Of a DNA stretch of 64,000 bases, positions 35,931-44,582 are shown piece after piece. A model generated the notes under the pieces. It saw only the letters and a list, made by a program, of their open reading frames with translations. It had not been told where the DNA came from and did no database searches. This stretch comes from Nocardia fusca NBRC 14340 (lineage in GTDB: Bacteria > Actinomycetota > Actinomycetes > Mycobacteriales > Mycobacteriaceae): contig NZ_BDCU01000030.1 in assembly GCF_001618425.1 (NCBI RefSeq), positions 248,001-312,000 on the forward strand, in the 5' to 3' direction. A program made the translations under genes and the position numbers. Within the stretch, counting starts at the first letter, position 1. Each line of letters begins with the position of its first letter.

Positions 35931-36374
35931 ATGAGCACGAACGAAGCACCCACCGTCGCGGATTCCGAGACCGACCACACCGCCGATATCGCGGCGATCG
36001 AGCAGTTGATCAAGGATGTCGAAACCGGTTACAACACCAACGACGCCGAACTGATGGTCAGCGGTTTTCTCGCCAACGCCTCCGCCGGGAATGCCGTGGG
36101 CACGGTGATCACCGGCCGCGAGGCACTGCTGGAGGCCGCGCGTCTCGGACTGTCCGGGTTCCTGAAGGACGAGTACGTCGTCTACGAGCTCACCGATATC
36201 GTCTTCCTCCGCCCCGATATCGCGATCGCCCACAAGGCCGCCCGCGCACGCACCGCCGACGGCGTCCTCCTCGACCGGGACCCGGCCATGGTCGCGCTCT
36301 ATGTCCTGGTCGCGGAGCATGGACGCTGGTGGGTGGCCGCCCGGCACAACACACCGGTGCCCGCGGCAGCCTGA
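35931..36374 (+). CDS. NTF2-like (SgcJ/EcaC-type) protein
   Basis: 147 residues. Alpha+beta barrel of the NTF2/SnoaL type: IEQLIKDVETGYNTNDAELM, GNAVGTVITGREALLEA, and the closing strand WWVAARHNTPV that is typical of SgcJ/EcaC proteins. Members bind or turn over small hydrophobic ligands; the substrate is unknown. GAGGA at 35919-35923 is the ribosome site. Preceded by a 20-bp palindrome, so it is probably induced. A second protein with a similar fold lies at 48694. Confidence 0.8.
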   Translation: MSTNEAPTVADSETDHTADIAAIEQLIKDVETGYNTNDAELMVSGFLANASAGNAVGTVITGREALLEAARLGLSGFLKDEYVVYELTDIVFLRPDIAIAHKAARARTADGVLLDRDPAMVALYVLVAEHGRWWVAARHNTPVPAAA

Positions 36375-36454
36375 CGAACCGGGCGGCGCGCAACCTTGGC
36401 GTGATATCGGCGGGCACCCACCGGGATCCGGGCGGCTTTCACCGGACGCGCCGC

Positions 36455-37372
36455 TCAGCCGGCGACCGGTGAGCCCGCGGCCGGGTCCGGGTGGCCCGCC
36501 TCCGGCGCGGTGGCGAGCGCTTCCGGTGCGGGACCGAGCGCCCGGGGCGGCGCGCTCAGCGCCGCGGCCGCCCCGATCCCCGCCCCGATGCCCGCGCCGA
36601 TCCCGGCGAGCGGCGCGGCCATGAGGGCGAACCCGTAGGCGGCGCCCAGCGGTGCCGCGGCGAGTCCGATCGGCGCGAACGGCGCTCCGATGGCCAGCCC
36701 CATCGCTCCGCCCACACCCGCGCCGATGAGAGCGAACGGGCTCGCGAACGCCGCCCCGGCGGCCGCGCCGATCGCCGCGGCACCGAGGGTTTGCCCGGCG
36801 ACCCGGTCGGATCGGGTGCGTTCCATACCGACCGAATCGAGGAAGGTCGCCAGATTCGCTTCGGCCGACGCCGAGCCGTCGTTGATCTGGATGGCCTGTT
36901 CCCGGGGCAGCCATTCCGGGGAGTCGACCTGGACATCGCCGAAACGCAAAGCGCCGGGCGGGGGCGCGATCGGGGGCACGGGCGCGACGGGCGCCGGCGC
37001 GTGCAGGGCTTCCACCGGCGCCAGATAGTCGCTCGCGGGTGCCGGCCGCGCCCACTGCAGCGAGGACAGGACGTCGTCGGGAATCCGGACGCCCCGGTAC
37101 GGGCGCACATTCGGCGCTTCGGCGCCGGGCCACTGCCCGGAGCCGTCCGGCTGCCCCGCCGCTCCGGTGCCGACAGGGGGATCGGCGGGGATCGCCTCGT
37201 CCACGACCGGAGCGAGGTGCCCGCTCGAATCGGCCGGACGGTAGTGGTCCGGTTCGGCGCCGGCGCTGCCGGATCCCACCAGGGTGAGCACGACGGGAAC
37301 GGCGCCCGCCACCACCAGAGACCCCATCCGGGTTCGACGCGAACTGACTGCTCTGTGCTTGCCGGTGCCCAT
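36455..37372 (-). CDS. Secreted glycine-rich protein, paralog C
   Basis: 305 residues, third member of the family at 21986 and 23169 and 12 kb away on the other strand. Signal peptide with basic start (MGTGKHRAVSSRRTR) and hydrophobic core ending AGAEPD. The middle contains LHAPAPVAPVPPIAPPPGAL, then RFGDVQVDSP and LATFLDSVGMERTRSDRVAGQ, the family core. It ends in glycine/alanine-rich hydrophobic segments (about 200-275) and a Pro/Ala tail. Its central region before the core is longer and different from A and B, and its leader is not the duplicated one. Function unknown. Confidence 0.8.
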   Translation of the reverse strand: MGTGKHRAVSSRRTRMGSLVVAGAVPVVLTLVGSGSAGAEPDHYRPADSSGHLAPVVDEAIPADPPVGTGAAGQPDGSGQWPGAEAPNVRPYRGVRIPDDVLSSLQWARPAPASDYLAPVEALHAPAPVAPVPPIAPPPGALRFGDVQVDSPEWLPREQAIQINDGSASAEANLATFLDSVGMERTRSDRVAGQTLGAAAIGAAAGAAFASPFALIGAGVGGAMGLAIGAPFAPIGLAAAPLGAAYGFALMAAPLAGIGAGIGAGIGAAAALSAPPRALGPAPEALATAPEAGHPDPAAGSPVAG

Positions 37373-37537
37373 CTATCACCTTCCGCCTGAAGAGATGCTG
37401 TCGTTTCACATTCGGATCCGTGCATCGATTCGGATGGGTTCGAGTTCGTCGCCGGGCGGGCCGACCGGCCGGCCGGGGTCGTGGGCCCCTGTTCCGGGAT
37501 GCCCTGAAGGGGTCCGGCGCTGCGCCGGACGCGGTAT

Positions 37538-38326
37538 CTAGGCGGAGGGAACGCCGAAATCGCCGAACGCGCCGCCGCGTCCGGCCCCGGCGGTGAATCG
37601 CTCGACACCCGACGCCGCTTCGGCCAGGGAGATGACTCCGTGCTCCCATTCGTTGGCGATCGCCTCCTGCTCACCCAACCCCTCCTGCTGCAGTAGCGAG
37701 AGCCGGTCGTGTCGCTGACAGGTCTGCGGGAAACGCGCGATCTCGGCGGCGAGCGCTTCGGCGGCCTGCCGTTCCTCCCCGACCGGAACGACACGGTCGG
37801 CCAGGCCCATCGCGCGCGCCTCGGCCGCGTCCACGGGCCGCCCGGTGAGCACCATGTCCATGGCCCGCCCGGTACCGATCAGCCGCGGCAGCCGCACCGT
37901 ACCGCCGTCGATGAGCGGCACTCCCCACCGCCGGCAGAAGACGCCGAACACCGCGTCCTCGGCGGCCACCCGCAGATCACACCAGATCGCCAGTTCCAGC
38001 CCACCGGCCACCGCGTGACCGGCGACCGCGGCGATCACCGGTTTGCTCAGCTGCATGCGGGTCGGGCCCATGGGCCCGCGGCCCTTCGCCGACAGCGGAT
38101 TGGCCCGGTCGGTCCCGACGGCCTTGAGATCGGCGCCGGCGCAGAAGTTTCCGCCCTCGCCCCACAGCACCGCCACCGCCGCCGAATCGTCGTTCTCGAA
38201 GGCGGTGAACGCATCGTAGAGGGCGGTACCGGTGGGTCCGTCGACCGCGTTACGGGCCTGCGGCCGGGACAGGACGATGGTGAACACCGGCCCGTCCCTT
38301 TCGATTCGCACGGGAGCGCCGGTCAT
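37538..38326 (-). CDS. Enoyl-CoA hydratase/isomerase family protein (crotonase)
   Basis: 262 residues. The oxyanion-hole regions are NFCAGADLKAVG and VAGHAVAGGLELAIWCDLR. The site of the first catalytic Glu is occupied by the segment RRWGVPLIDGGTVRLPRLIG, which keeps only part of the hydratase pattern, so isomerase or other CoA chemistry is possible. The ATG at 38326 follows AAGGA; an in-frame ATG 24 bases further upstream exists. Probably acts on short- or medium-chain acyl-CoA. Next to the PucR regulator on the same strand with a gap of about 200 bases. Confidence 0.87.
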   Translation of the reverse strand: MTGAPVRIERDGPVFTIVLSRPQARNAVDGPTGTALYDAFTAFENDDSAAVAVLWGEGGNFCAGADLKAVGTDRANPLSAKGRGPMGPTRMQLSKPVIAAVAGHAVAGGLELAIWCDLRVAAEDAVFGVFCRRWGVPLIDGGTVRLPRLIGTGRAMDMVLTGRPVDAAEARAMGLADRVVPVGEERQAAEALAAEIARFPQTCQRHDRLSLLQQEGLGEQEAIANEWEHGVISLAEAASGVERFTAGAGRGGAFGDFGVPSA

Positions 38327-38533
38327 AGGTGTTCCTTCGTTCGCGGTCACCGCCCGAGCCTATGGCCTCCGGCGCGCTCCCCGGCCGATCCACACCGATC
38401 GGACCGGCCCCATTTCCCCATACCGCCCGGAAGCGCTCGATCCGCCGATGGACCACGTCCGGCGCGGCACCGCGGGTATGGAGGGAGTTCAGTGTTGTTC
38501 GGACACGCAGCGGCCGGCCGAGGGTGCGCTCGG

Positions 38534-39757
38534 TCATCGGATAGCGGCACCGGATCCCGGGGAGGAGACCCGGCCGCCGGTGGACTCGGCGCCGAGCAGC
38601 CCGAAGGCTTCCAGTGCCAGATACAGTTCGGCCGATTGGCGGGGATCGGTGGTGTCGCGGCCGGTGAGGTCGCGGATCTTGCGCAGCCGATAGCGCACCG
38701 TATTGCGATGGCAGTGCATGGTTTCGGCAACGGCCGCGGCCGATCCGCCGCATCGGTACCAGGATTCGAGCGCACCGATCAGATCGTCGCGCTCGGCGAC
38801 CGGAAGATCGAGCAGCGGACCGAGGATCTGCGCGGCGGCCCGCCGCCCGGCCTCGGGCACGGCGACGAGAAGATGCGCGACCGGTTCGTCGCCGAAGCGG
38901 ACCGTGGCGGCCGTCCCCGGCCGCACCGACCGGGATGCCAGACGTGCCTCGGCCAGCGCCGCGGTGATGGTGTGCGGTGTCGTGAAGGCGGCACTGAGAC
39001 CCACCCGGTCGGTGACGCACACCGAGATCGTGGCCGTGGCGCGTTCGAACGCTTCCGGGGAGGCCGCGGACAGCAACCCGATATAGGCATCGATCTGGGC
39101 ATCCCAGACCGACCGGATGCCGATATCGCGCAGCGCCGCGGTGAGTCTCCCCGGCAGCGGCGCGGTGGGTTCGGTATCGATGGCGACCACCGCGAACGCA
39201 CCGCGTTCCGGGAGTCCGAGGGTGCGCAGGACGTCGAGGACGCGGGCGGGGTTGCCGGAATGGTCGTCGAACAGGGTCCGGACCAGCCGGCTCTGGATCT
39301 GGGCGTCGGTATGCGCGAGCAGCACTTCGGTTTCCCGGTAGGCCTCGACGGCCGCGTCGGAGTACAGGTCGACGAGCTCCCACAGCCGCGTCGCCAGCTC
39401 GTGCAGCCGGGCGTCCCCCGGACCGGCCGACCAGTTGGTCAGTTCCTCCCAGATGAGCCGGCCGCCCAGCCGGTAGGCGTGCAACAGGCTCGCGACCGGA
39501 ATCCCCTGTTCGGCCTTGAGGCGTCCGGCGTCGCGGGCCGGCTGTAGCCGTAACGGCCCGGTTCCGGCGAGCGCCCCGATCACCGCGGTCAGATTTTCCA
39601 GGCAGGTGCGGTACAGCTGATCCGCGGTCAACAGCCCGGATTCCCCATACGACGGGTCGGCCGCCGCGATCCGGCCGACCAGGACATCGGTCAGCGCTTC
39701 GACGGAATCGGCGAGCGCGGCGGCCAGTGGCGCCGCCGGCGGCGCGGGCGTGCTCAT
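38534..39757 (-). CDS. PucR/CdaR-family transcriptional regulator
   Basis: 407 residues. N-terminal RsbR-like sensory helical region, a middle GGDEF-related domain (FAVVAIDTEP, ATISVCVTDRVG) and a C-terminal helix-turn-helix, AAAVAETMHCHRNTVRYRLR, characteristic of PucR proteins. Such regulators activate neighbouring catabolic genes. The adjacent divergent aldehyde dehydrogenase is the likely target, with the long inverted repeat at 39798 as site. Confidence 0.88.
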   Translation of the reverse strand: MSTPAPPAAPLAAALADSVEALTDVLVGRIAAADPSYGESGLLTADQLYRTCLENLTAVIGALAGTGPLRLQPARDAGRLKAEQGIPVASLLHAYRLGGRLIWEELTNWSAGPGDARLHELATRLWELVDLYSDAAVEAYRETEVLLAHTDAQIQSRLVRTLFDDHSGNPARVLDVLRTLGLPERGAFAVVAIDTEPTAPLPGRLTAALRDIGIRSVWDAQIDAYIGLLSAASPEAFERATATISVCVTDRVGLSAAFTTPHTITAALAEARLASRSVRPGTAATVRFGDEPVAHLLVAVPEAGRRAAAQILGPLLDLPVAERDDLIGALESWYRCGGSAAAVAETMHCHRNTVRYRLRKIRDLTGRDTTDPRQSAELYLALEAFGLLGAESTGGRVSSPGSGAAIR

Positions 39758-39797
39758 ACCGGAACAGTCTAGTCACCCGACCGTGACCCGCACCACA

Positions 39798-39825
39798 CCC
39801 GTTTTGTGCCCGTGCACAAAACGGG
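39798..39825. promoter_or_regulatory. Inverted repeat between PucR and the aldehyde dehydrogenase (operator candidate)
   Basis: CCCGTTTTGTGC, 4-base spacer CCGT, GCACAAAACGGG: exact 12-base arms in the 168-base divergent gap. It lies 40 bases from the PucR start and about 100 from the dehydrogenase start. AT-rich cores flanking GTGC/GCAC suit a dimeric regulator. Confidence 0.6.
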
Positions 39826-39925
39826 GCGGCGGATGACGCAACGCCGACACATTTCCTTCGGGCACCGGCACAGCCACACTGTTCAGTACTCGGATCACCG
39901 GATCTCAGCTACGGAGTGTGCCCAC

Positions 39926-41641
39926 GTGCAGCCAGAACAGGCCGTCGCGACCGACACGGTCATCGATACCGCCCTCGCCGAACTCGCCGCGGGCGAACAG
40001 AAATGGTCCCGCCTGCCGCTGGCCGGACGGCGGGCTCTGCTCGACCGGATGCGCACGCTCACCGGCCGGCACGCCCGTGAATGGGTCGAGACCGCGGTCC
40101 GGATCAAAGGTCTGGATCCCGCATCCCCGCTGGTGGGCGAGGAATGGCTGTCGGGACCCTATGCCTTCGCGACGAGCCTCACCGCGGTGTCGCGGACCCT
40201 CGAATCGTTGGAGCGCGGTGTGAGCCCGCTGGCGAACGCGACATTCGGCACCGCCGGCGGCCGTGTGACCGTACGCGCGCTCCCCGCGGGGCTCTACGAC
40301 GAACTCCTGCTCAGCGGCTTCCGGGCCGAGGTGTGGTTGCAGCGGGGCGTCGACGCGGCCACCGCCCGGGCCGGCGCGGGTCTCGCCCAGCTCGACCCCG
40401 CCCGCACCCACGGGATCGGCGCGGTGCTGGGCGCGGGGAACATCACCTCGATCGCACCGCTGGACACGATCTACGAACTCATCGCGCACAACCGCGTGGT
40501 GGCGTTGAAACTGAACCCGGTCACCGATCCGCTGCTGCCGGTGTTCGAGAAGATCTTCGCGCCGCTGATCGAGCTCGGAGTGGTCCGGGTGCTCACCGGC
40601 GGCCCCGAGGTCGGCGGGCAACTGGTGAGACACGAGCGGGTCGCCCACGTCCACATGACCGGCAGCGCCGTGACGCACGACGCCATCGTGTGGGGCACGG
40701 GGCCGGAGGCGGCGGAACGGAAGAAGGCCGGCACCCCGCTGCTGGACAAACCCATCACCAGCGAGCTCGGCGGAGTGTCCCCGACGATCGTGCTGCCCGG
40801 CGAATGGAGTACCGCCGACCTGGAATTCCAGGCCGAGCACATCGCTACCCAGCGCCTGCACAACGGCGGCTACAACTGTGTGGCCACACAGGCGGTGATC
40901 GTGTCCGCGGACTGGCCGCAGAAGGACGCCTTCCTGGCCGCCCTCACCGCGGCGGTCGATCGGGCGCCGAACCGCCACGCCTACTACCCGGGTAGCGACC
41001 ACCGGGTCGCCGGGGCACGAACCAGCTATCCCGACGCTCGCCGGCTCGGCCGCGGAGGCGAGCGGCTACTGGTGGCCGGGCTGGATCCGGACACGGACGA
41101 AGCGCTGTTCACCTCGGAGTACTTCGCGCCTGTCCTCGGCATCGTGGAACTGCCCGGCAGCGAGGCCGCCTTCGCCCGCGCCGCGGTGGATACGGCCAAC
41201 GAGAAGTTCACCGGCACCCTCGGCGTGAACATCGTGGCGCACCCGGACACCGTCGCCGCGCTCGGCACGGAATTCGACACGATGATCGAGCGGCTGCGGT
41301 ACGGCACCGTCGCCGTGAACGCGTGGACCGCGGTCGGTTATCTGACGCCCACCGCGAGCTGGGGCGCCTACCCGGGCCATACGCTCGACGATGTGCAGAG
41401 CGGGATCGGTGTGGTGCACAACGCGTGGTTGATCGATGGGATCGAGCGCACTGTCGTGCGGGGTCCCTTCCGGCCCGCGCCGCGGTCGGTGCTGCACGGC
41501 GAGTGGTCGCTCACCCCCAAACCACCGTGGTTCGTCTCCAACCGGACCGCCGCGCGGACCGGGCGACTGCTCACCGACTTCGCCGCCGATCCCCGCTGGT
41601 CGCGTCTCCCCGCGATTTTCGCCTCCGCGCTGCGCGGTTGA
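39926..41641 (+). CDS. Aldehyde dehydrogenase superfamily protein (unusual, 571 aa)
   Basis: 571 residues from GTG 39926. Longer than classical aldehyde dehydrogenases (about 490). Recognisable pieces are GIGAVLGAGNITSIAP (in the place of the usual SPWN region), VVALKLNPVT, VHMTGSAVTHDAIVWG (cofactor loop), ELGGVSPTIVLP (Glu) and HNGGYNCVATQAV with the nucleophile Cys. The C-terminus has TVAVNAWTAVGYLTPTASWG and about 75 extra residues. The in-frame ATG at 39806 lies before the operator, so it is not favoured. The substrate is unknown; control by PucR suggests an inducible catabolic or detoxification role. Confidence 0.8.
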   Translation: MQPEQAVATDTVIDTALAELAAGEQKWSRLPLAGRRALLDRMRTLTGRHAREWVETAVRIKGLDPASPLVGEEWLSGPYAFATSLTAVSRTLESLERGVSPLANATFGTAGGRVTVRALPAGLYDELLLSGFRAEVWLQRGVDAATARAGAGLAQLDPARTHGIGAVLGAGNITSIAPLDTIYELIAHNRVVALKLNPVTDPLLPVFEKIFAPLIELGVVRVLTGGPEVGGQLVRHERVAHVHMTGSAVTHDAIVWGTGPEAAERKKAGTPLLDKPITSELGGVSPTIVLPGEWSTADLEFQAEHIATQRLHNGGYNCVATQAVIVSADWPQKDAFLAALTAAVDRAPNRHAYYPGSDHRVAGARTSYPDARRLGRGGERLLVAGLDPDTDEALFTSEYFAPVLGIVELPGSEAAFARAAVDTANEKFTGTLGVNIVAHPDTVAALGTEFDTMIERLRYGTVAVNAWTAVGYLTPTASWGAYPGHTLDDVQSGIGVVHNAWLIDGIERTVVRGPFRPAPRSVLHGEWSLTPKPPWFVSNRTAARTGRLLTDFAADPRWSRLPAIFASALRG

Positions 41642-41652
41642 TCGAACCCGAG

Positions 41653-41686
41653 CGACCCGTGTCGAGGATCCACCCGACACGGGTCG
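41653..41686. terminator. Hairpin after the aldehyde dehydrogenase
   Basis: CGACCCGTGTCG and CGACACGGGTCG, exact 12-base arms around a 10-base loop, 11 bases after the stop. No U-tract. Confidence 0.7.
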
Positions 41687-41804
41687 CCGCACGGGGCCCG
41701 GCGCTGTAGCCGGGTTCGTCCGGAACACCGGGCTCGGGCGGCCGAACCCGACGCGGTCGGCCCTCGGCATCACCGCGAGGGTACCCACGGATCGGAGCAG
41801 GCCG

Positions 41805-42353
41805 TCAGGTCAGTCGGCCCAGCCACCCGGCGGCGTCGAGCCGGAACGCCACCGGCGGCGCCAGGGCACGGAGATCGTCTTCCATGGCACGGATCCGGTC
41901 CTCTCCGCGCTCACGCGCCCAGTTTCCGCGCAGTTGCTGGAAGATCTCGGCCGAGCGGGCCAGCGCGTCGAAGCCCCGCGTGGTGAGCCGGACGATGCGC
42001 CGCCGGGTATCGGCCGGATCATCGGCCCGTTCGACGTACCCGAGAGCGACCAGGCGGTCCACTGTTTTGCCGGCGGCCTGTTTGGAAATCCCCAGGCGAC
42101 GGCCGATATCGCTGGCCGAGGTCTCGCCGGCCCCGATCGCCTGCATGGCGAAACCGTGGGCAGGCCGCATTTCCGGATGCCCCTGTCGTGCCAGTTCGGC
42201 GTGCAATTCGTCGATCAGCGTCCGGAATCCGGCGAACAGCAGGAATGCGAGCTCGTACCCCGCGCGCGGCGGGCCGTCCGCGCCCGAGCTCTCCGTCGCG
42301 TCCTTGGCATAACCGTCAACCCGGTTTACCATCTCCTCATTATCGTCAACCAT
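41805..42353 (-). CDS. MarR-family transcriptional regulator
   Basis: 182 residues. The winged helix reads SASDIGRRLGISKQAAGKTV, then DRLVALGYVERADDPADTRR, including the conserved wing Asp-Arg. A flexible N-terminal 25 residues and C-terminal helices complete the dimer. ATG 42353 has AGGATGG upstream; 42362 and 42332 are alternatives. The gene is divergent from the AhpD-like gene with only about 21 bases between the starts. Inverted arms such as CAAC-CAT-GTTG around the start suggest autoregulation. Typical ligands are phenolics or oxidants. Confidence 0.87.
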   Translation of the reverse strand: MVDDNEEMVNRVDGYAKDATESSGADGPPRAGYELAFLLFAGFRTLIDELHAELARQGHPEMRPAHGFAMQAIGAGETSASDIGRRLGISKQAAGKTVDRLVALGYVERADDPADTRRRIVRLTTRGFDALARSAEIFQQLRGNWARERGEDRIRAMEDDLRALAPPVAFRLDAAGWLGRLT

Positions 42354-42374
42354 GTTGTCCATCCTAGGAGAGAG

Positions 42375-42881
42375 ATGTTCCGCGCCCACACCCTGGAGAC
42401 CGCTCCGCACGCCGCCCGACAGGCGATGCAGGCCGTACAGAGCAGCACCGGCACGATCCCCGACGCGGTCCGCCGGCTGGCCGGATCCCCGGAGCTGCTC
42501 AACGGATTCCTCGCCATGAGCGCCAGTTTCGAACGCTGCACCCTGGACCCACTGGCACGGGAGGTCGTCATCATGACCGTCGCCGTACGCAACGACTGTC
42601 ATGTGTGCATCGCCATGCACACCGGAAAACTCCGCAAACTCGGCGCGGCACCGGAGATCATCGCCGCGCTGCGTGCGGCCGCTCCCCTTCCCGACGCACA
42701 CCTCGAGGCGATCCGGATATTCACCCTCCACGTCCTCGCGACCGCGGGCGGCGTGGACGAGGAATCCCTCGCCGCCCTCCTGGCGCAGGGATATACCGAA
42801 CGCAACGCACTGGAAGTCGTCTTCGGGATCGGCACGTACACGATGTCGACACTGGCCAACCGCCTCGTACGCGCCGAATGA
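42375..42881 (+). CDS. Carboxymuconolactone decarboxylase/AhpD-like protein
   Basis: 168 residues. The all-helical fold carries the redox pair in NDCHVCIAMHT (CxxC followed by His), the catalytic motif of AhpD alkylhydroperoxidases, preceded by LAREVVIMTVAVR. It probably removes peroxides with help from a reductant, controlled by the divergent MarR regulator. AGGAGAGAG gives the ribosome site. A hairpin follows the stop. Confidence 0.87.
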   Translation: MFRAHTLETAPHAARQAMQAVQSSTGTIPDAVRRLAGSPELLNGFLAMSASFERCTLDPLAREVVIMTVAVRNDCHVCIAMHTGKLRKLGAAPEIIAALRAAAPLPDAHLEAIRIFTLHVLATAGGVDEESLAALLAQGYTERNALEVVFGIGTYTMSTLANRLVRAE

Positions 42882-42888
42882 CCATCGG

Positions 42889-42919
42889 TCTCCCGGCGAT
42901 GCCGAGCACCGCCGGGAGA
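42889..42919. terminator. Hairpin after the AhpD-like gene
   Basis: TCTCCCGGCG and CGCCGGGAGA, exact 10-base arms around an 11-base loop, 8 bases after the stop. Confidence 0.65.
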
Positions 42920-43120
42920 CACCCGCTGCGCCCGTCGACGGGTCGTCATCCGTCCCCACGCGGGGAAATCGGCGCGAGCGCTCGCCGAACCAGGGCGAGC
43001 CACCGGAGCCGACCCGGCGCCGGGTTCGCTTCGGCGGGGCGCGTCTCTGGTCGGTCCCGAAGAACTGACCGGGGTGCGGTTCGCTGTGAGCGAAACCACC
43101 GACAGCTGAAACGGCGTAAT

Positions 43121-43132
43121 CTTGTAATCAAG
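43121..43132. promoter_or_regulatory. CTTG-TAAT-CAAG site before the unknown 204-aa gene
   Basis: Inverted CTTG/CAAG arms lie in an AT-rich patch where TAAT(C/T) recurs every 8 bases (from 43117). It lies 28 bases before the ATG at 43160. Possibly a regulator site overlapping the promoter. It is not the HspR HAIR box, which has a different spacing. Confidence 0.35.
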
Positions 43133-43159
43133 TAATTGCCATAGCTGAGAAGGTGCACC

Positions 43160-43774
43160 ATGAGACAGGGACATCGGGGGCGCGGATTCGGCCGGCCCGG
43201 CGGCTGGCAGCAGGCCGACCTGCCGGACGCGGCGGACGCGGCGGACTGGTTCGCGGGGCGGCTGCCCGGTGACTGGTTCACCGGCAGTCCCGCCATCGAG
43301 ATAGACCGGGACGAGATCGTGGTGGTCGGCGAACTCCCCCTGCCCGACACCGCCGCGGACGAGAAGCCCGCCGCCGATACGACGGCCGGCGGGGACGAGG
43401 CCGCCCGCACAGTGCCGGAGGCGACGAAACAGGGGGCGGTGGCACGCTTCCGGGAGACCACCCGGCCCGCGCGGATGCAGATCGCCGACGAGGCCCAGCA
43501 GCGCTACGGCCGCAGTGTGGCCTGGGGCGTCTCGGTCGACGGTGAGCGGATTCTGTTCACCCATCTGGCAGTACCGGTGATGACGCGCCTGCGCCAGCCG
43601 GAACGCAAGGTCCTCGATACGCTCGTCGACGCGGGCGTCGCGCGATCCCGGGCCGATGCGCTGGCCTGGACGGTGAAACTGGCGGGCGAGCACACACAGA
43701 GCTGGCTGGAGGAATTGCGCACCGCCATGCGCAAGGTCGAAGACCTCCGTTCCGAGGGCCCGCAGGGGCTCTGA
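43160..43774 (+). CDS. Conserved hypothetical actinobacterial protein (204 aa)
   Basis: I do not recognise a named family. N-terminal 20 residues are Gly/Arg-rich (MRQGHRGRGFGRPGG), then an acidic middle (DRDEIVVVGELPLPDT), and a well-formed C-terminal half: RMQIADEAQQRYGRSVAWGV, RILFTHLAVPVMTRLRQPER, RSRADALAWTVKL and AMRKVEDL. The C-terminal helices with SRADALAW look like a ribbon- or helix-type nucleic-acid-binding module, as a guess. GAGAAGG precedes the ATG at 43160. Monocistronic, ended by a strong hairpin. Confidence 0.6.
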   Translation: MRQGHRGRGFGRPGGWQQADLPDAADAADWFAGRLPGDWFTGSPAIEIDRDEIVVVGELPLPDTAADEKPAADTTAGGDEAARTVPEATKQGAVARFRETTRPARMQIADEAQQRYGRSVAWGVSVDGERILFTHLAVPVMTRLRQPERKVLDTLVDAGVARSRADALAWTVKLAGEHTQSWLEELRTAMRKVEDLRSEGPQGL

Positions 43775-43824
43775 GCCGCAGCCCGCCGTCCGGCCGCGTT
43801 CCGCCCACGGCCACGACCGGCCGA

Positions 43825-43856
43825 ATCCGGTGGCGCCGCGCCCGGCGCCACCGGAT
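43825..43856. terminator. Bidirectional hairpin between the unknown gene and the methyltransferase
   Basis: ATCCGGTGGCGCCG and its exact complement, 14-base arms, 4-base loop. Located between the two convergent stops (43774 and 43884). Confidence 0.75.
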
Positions 43857-43883
43857 CGCGCACCGGCGGACGGCGCGGGCCGA

Positions 43884-44582
43884 TCAGCCCAGATGCGCCG
43901 AGAGCAACCAGGCCGGAACCGATTTGCGGCCGTTCGGTTCGTCGCGCAGGTCCTCGAACCGCAGCGGGGGTTCGCCGGCCGGAGAATCGAGGTGCTCCGG
44001 CAGGTTCGCGTGGATCCGCGCCGGGGCGATCTCATCGATCACCCAGTATTCCGATACCGCGTCGCGGAGTTCGTCGGCGGTGACCGGCGCGGGTACCGCA
44101 TCGGGAAGGTGGGGAAAGCCGGCCCGGTCGAAAACCAGCGCGAAATAGGCCGCACCGGGAGCGGCGGCCCGCGCGATCGACCGCAGATAGCCCTCCCGCG
44201 ACGCCACCGGAATCGAATGGAAGAGCGTGCTGTCCACCACGGTGCCGAAGCGGCCGTCGTAGCCGGTGAACGAGGTGATGTCGGCGACTTCGAAGGTGGC
44301 GGTACCCAGCCCGCGCCGTCCGGCTTCGGCCCGGGCCGATTCGATCGCGGTCGGCGCGAGGTCCAGGCCCACGGTAGTGAAGCCGCGCTCGGCCAGATAC
44401 AGCGAGATGGCACCCTCACCGCAGCCGGCGTCGAGTACGTCGCCGTGGAATCTGCCCTGATCGATGAGCGCCGCGAGTTCGGGCTGCGGTTCCCCGATAC
44501 TCCACGGCGGCGCCACGTCCGGCCCGAACGGGCCGGTACCGCGATAGACGGATTCGAACTCGAAATCACCGGGTGTCGTCAT
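43884..44582 (-). CDS. Class I SAM-dependent methyltransferase
   Basis: 232 residues. Motif I is DVLDAGCGEGAISLYLAERG, followed by VGLDLAP (acidic ribose contact), FEVADITSFTG and VVDSTLFHSI. The protein resembles thiopurine/small-molecule methyltransferases common in mycobacteria and nocardiae. The acceptor is unknown. A 14-bp palindrome lies 26 bases upstream of the start, so expression is probably regulated by a repressor encoded elsewhere. Confidence 0.85.
   Translation of the reverse strand: MTTPGDFEFESVYRGTGPFGPDVAPPWSIGEPQPELAALIDQGRFHGDVLDAGCGEGAISLYLAERGFTTVGLDLAPTAIESARAEAGRRGLGTATFEVADITSFTGYDGRFGTVVDSTLFHSIPVASREGYLRSIARAAAPGAAYFALVFDRAGFPHLPDAVPAPVTADELRDAVSEYWVIDEIAPARIHANLPEHLDSPAGEPPLRFEDLRDEPNGRKSVPAWLLSAHLG

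Noticed and set aside
39806..39925. An upstream ATG start for the aldehyde dehydrogenase
   Set aside because: It lies inside the inverted repeat and gives 40 residues without resemblance to the family; the GTG at 39926 fits better.
43121..43132. HspR HAIR box (CTTGAGT-N7-ACTCAAG)
   Set aside because: The arms here are only CTTG and CAAG with a 4-base spacer, so this is not a HAIR element.
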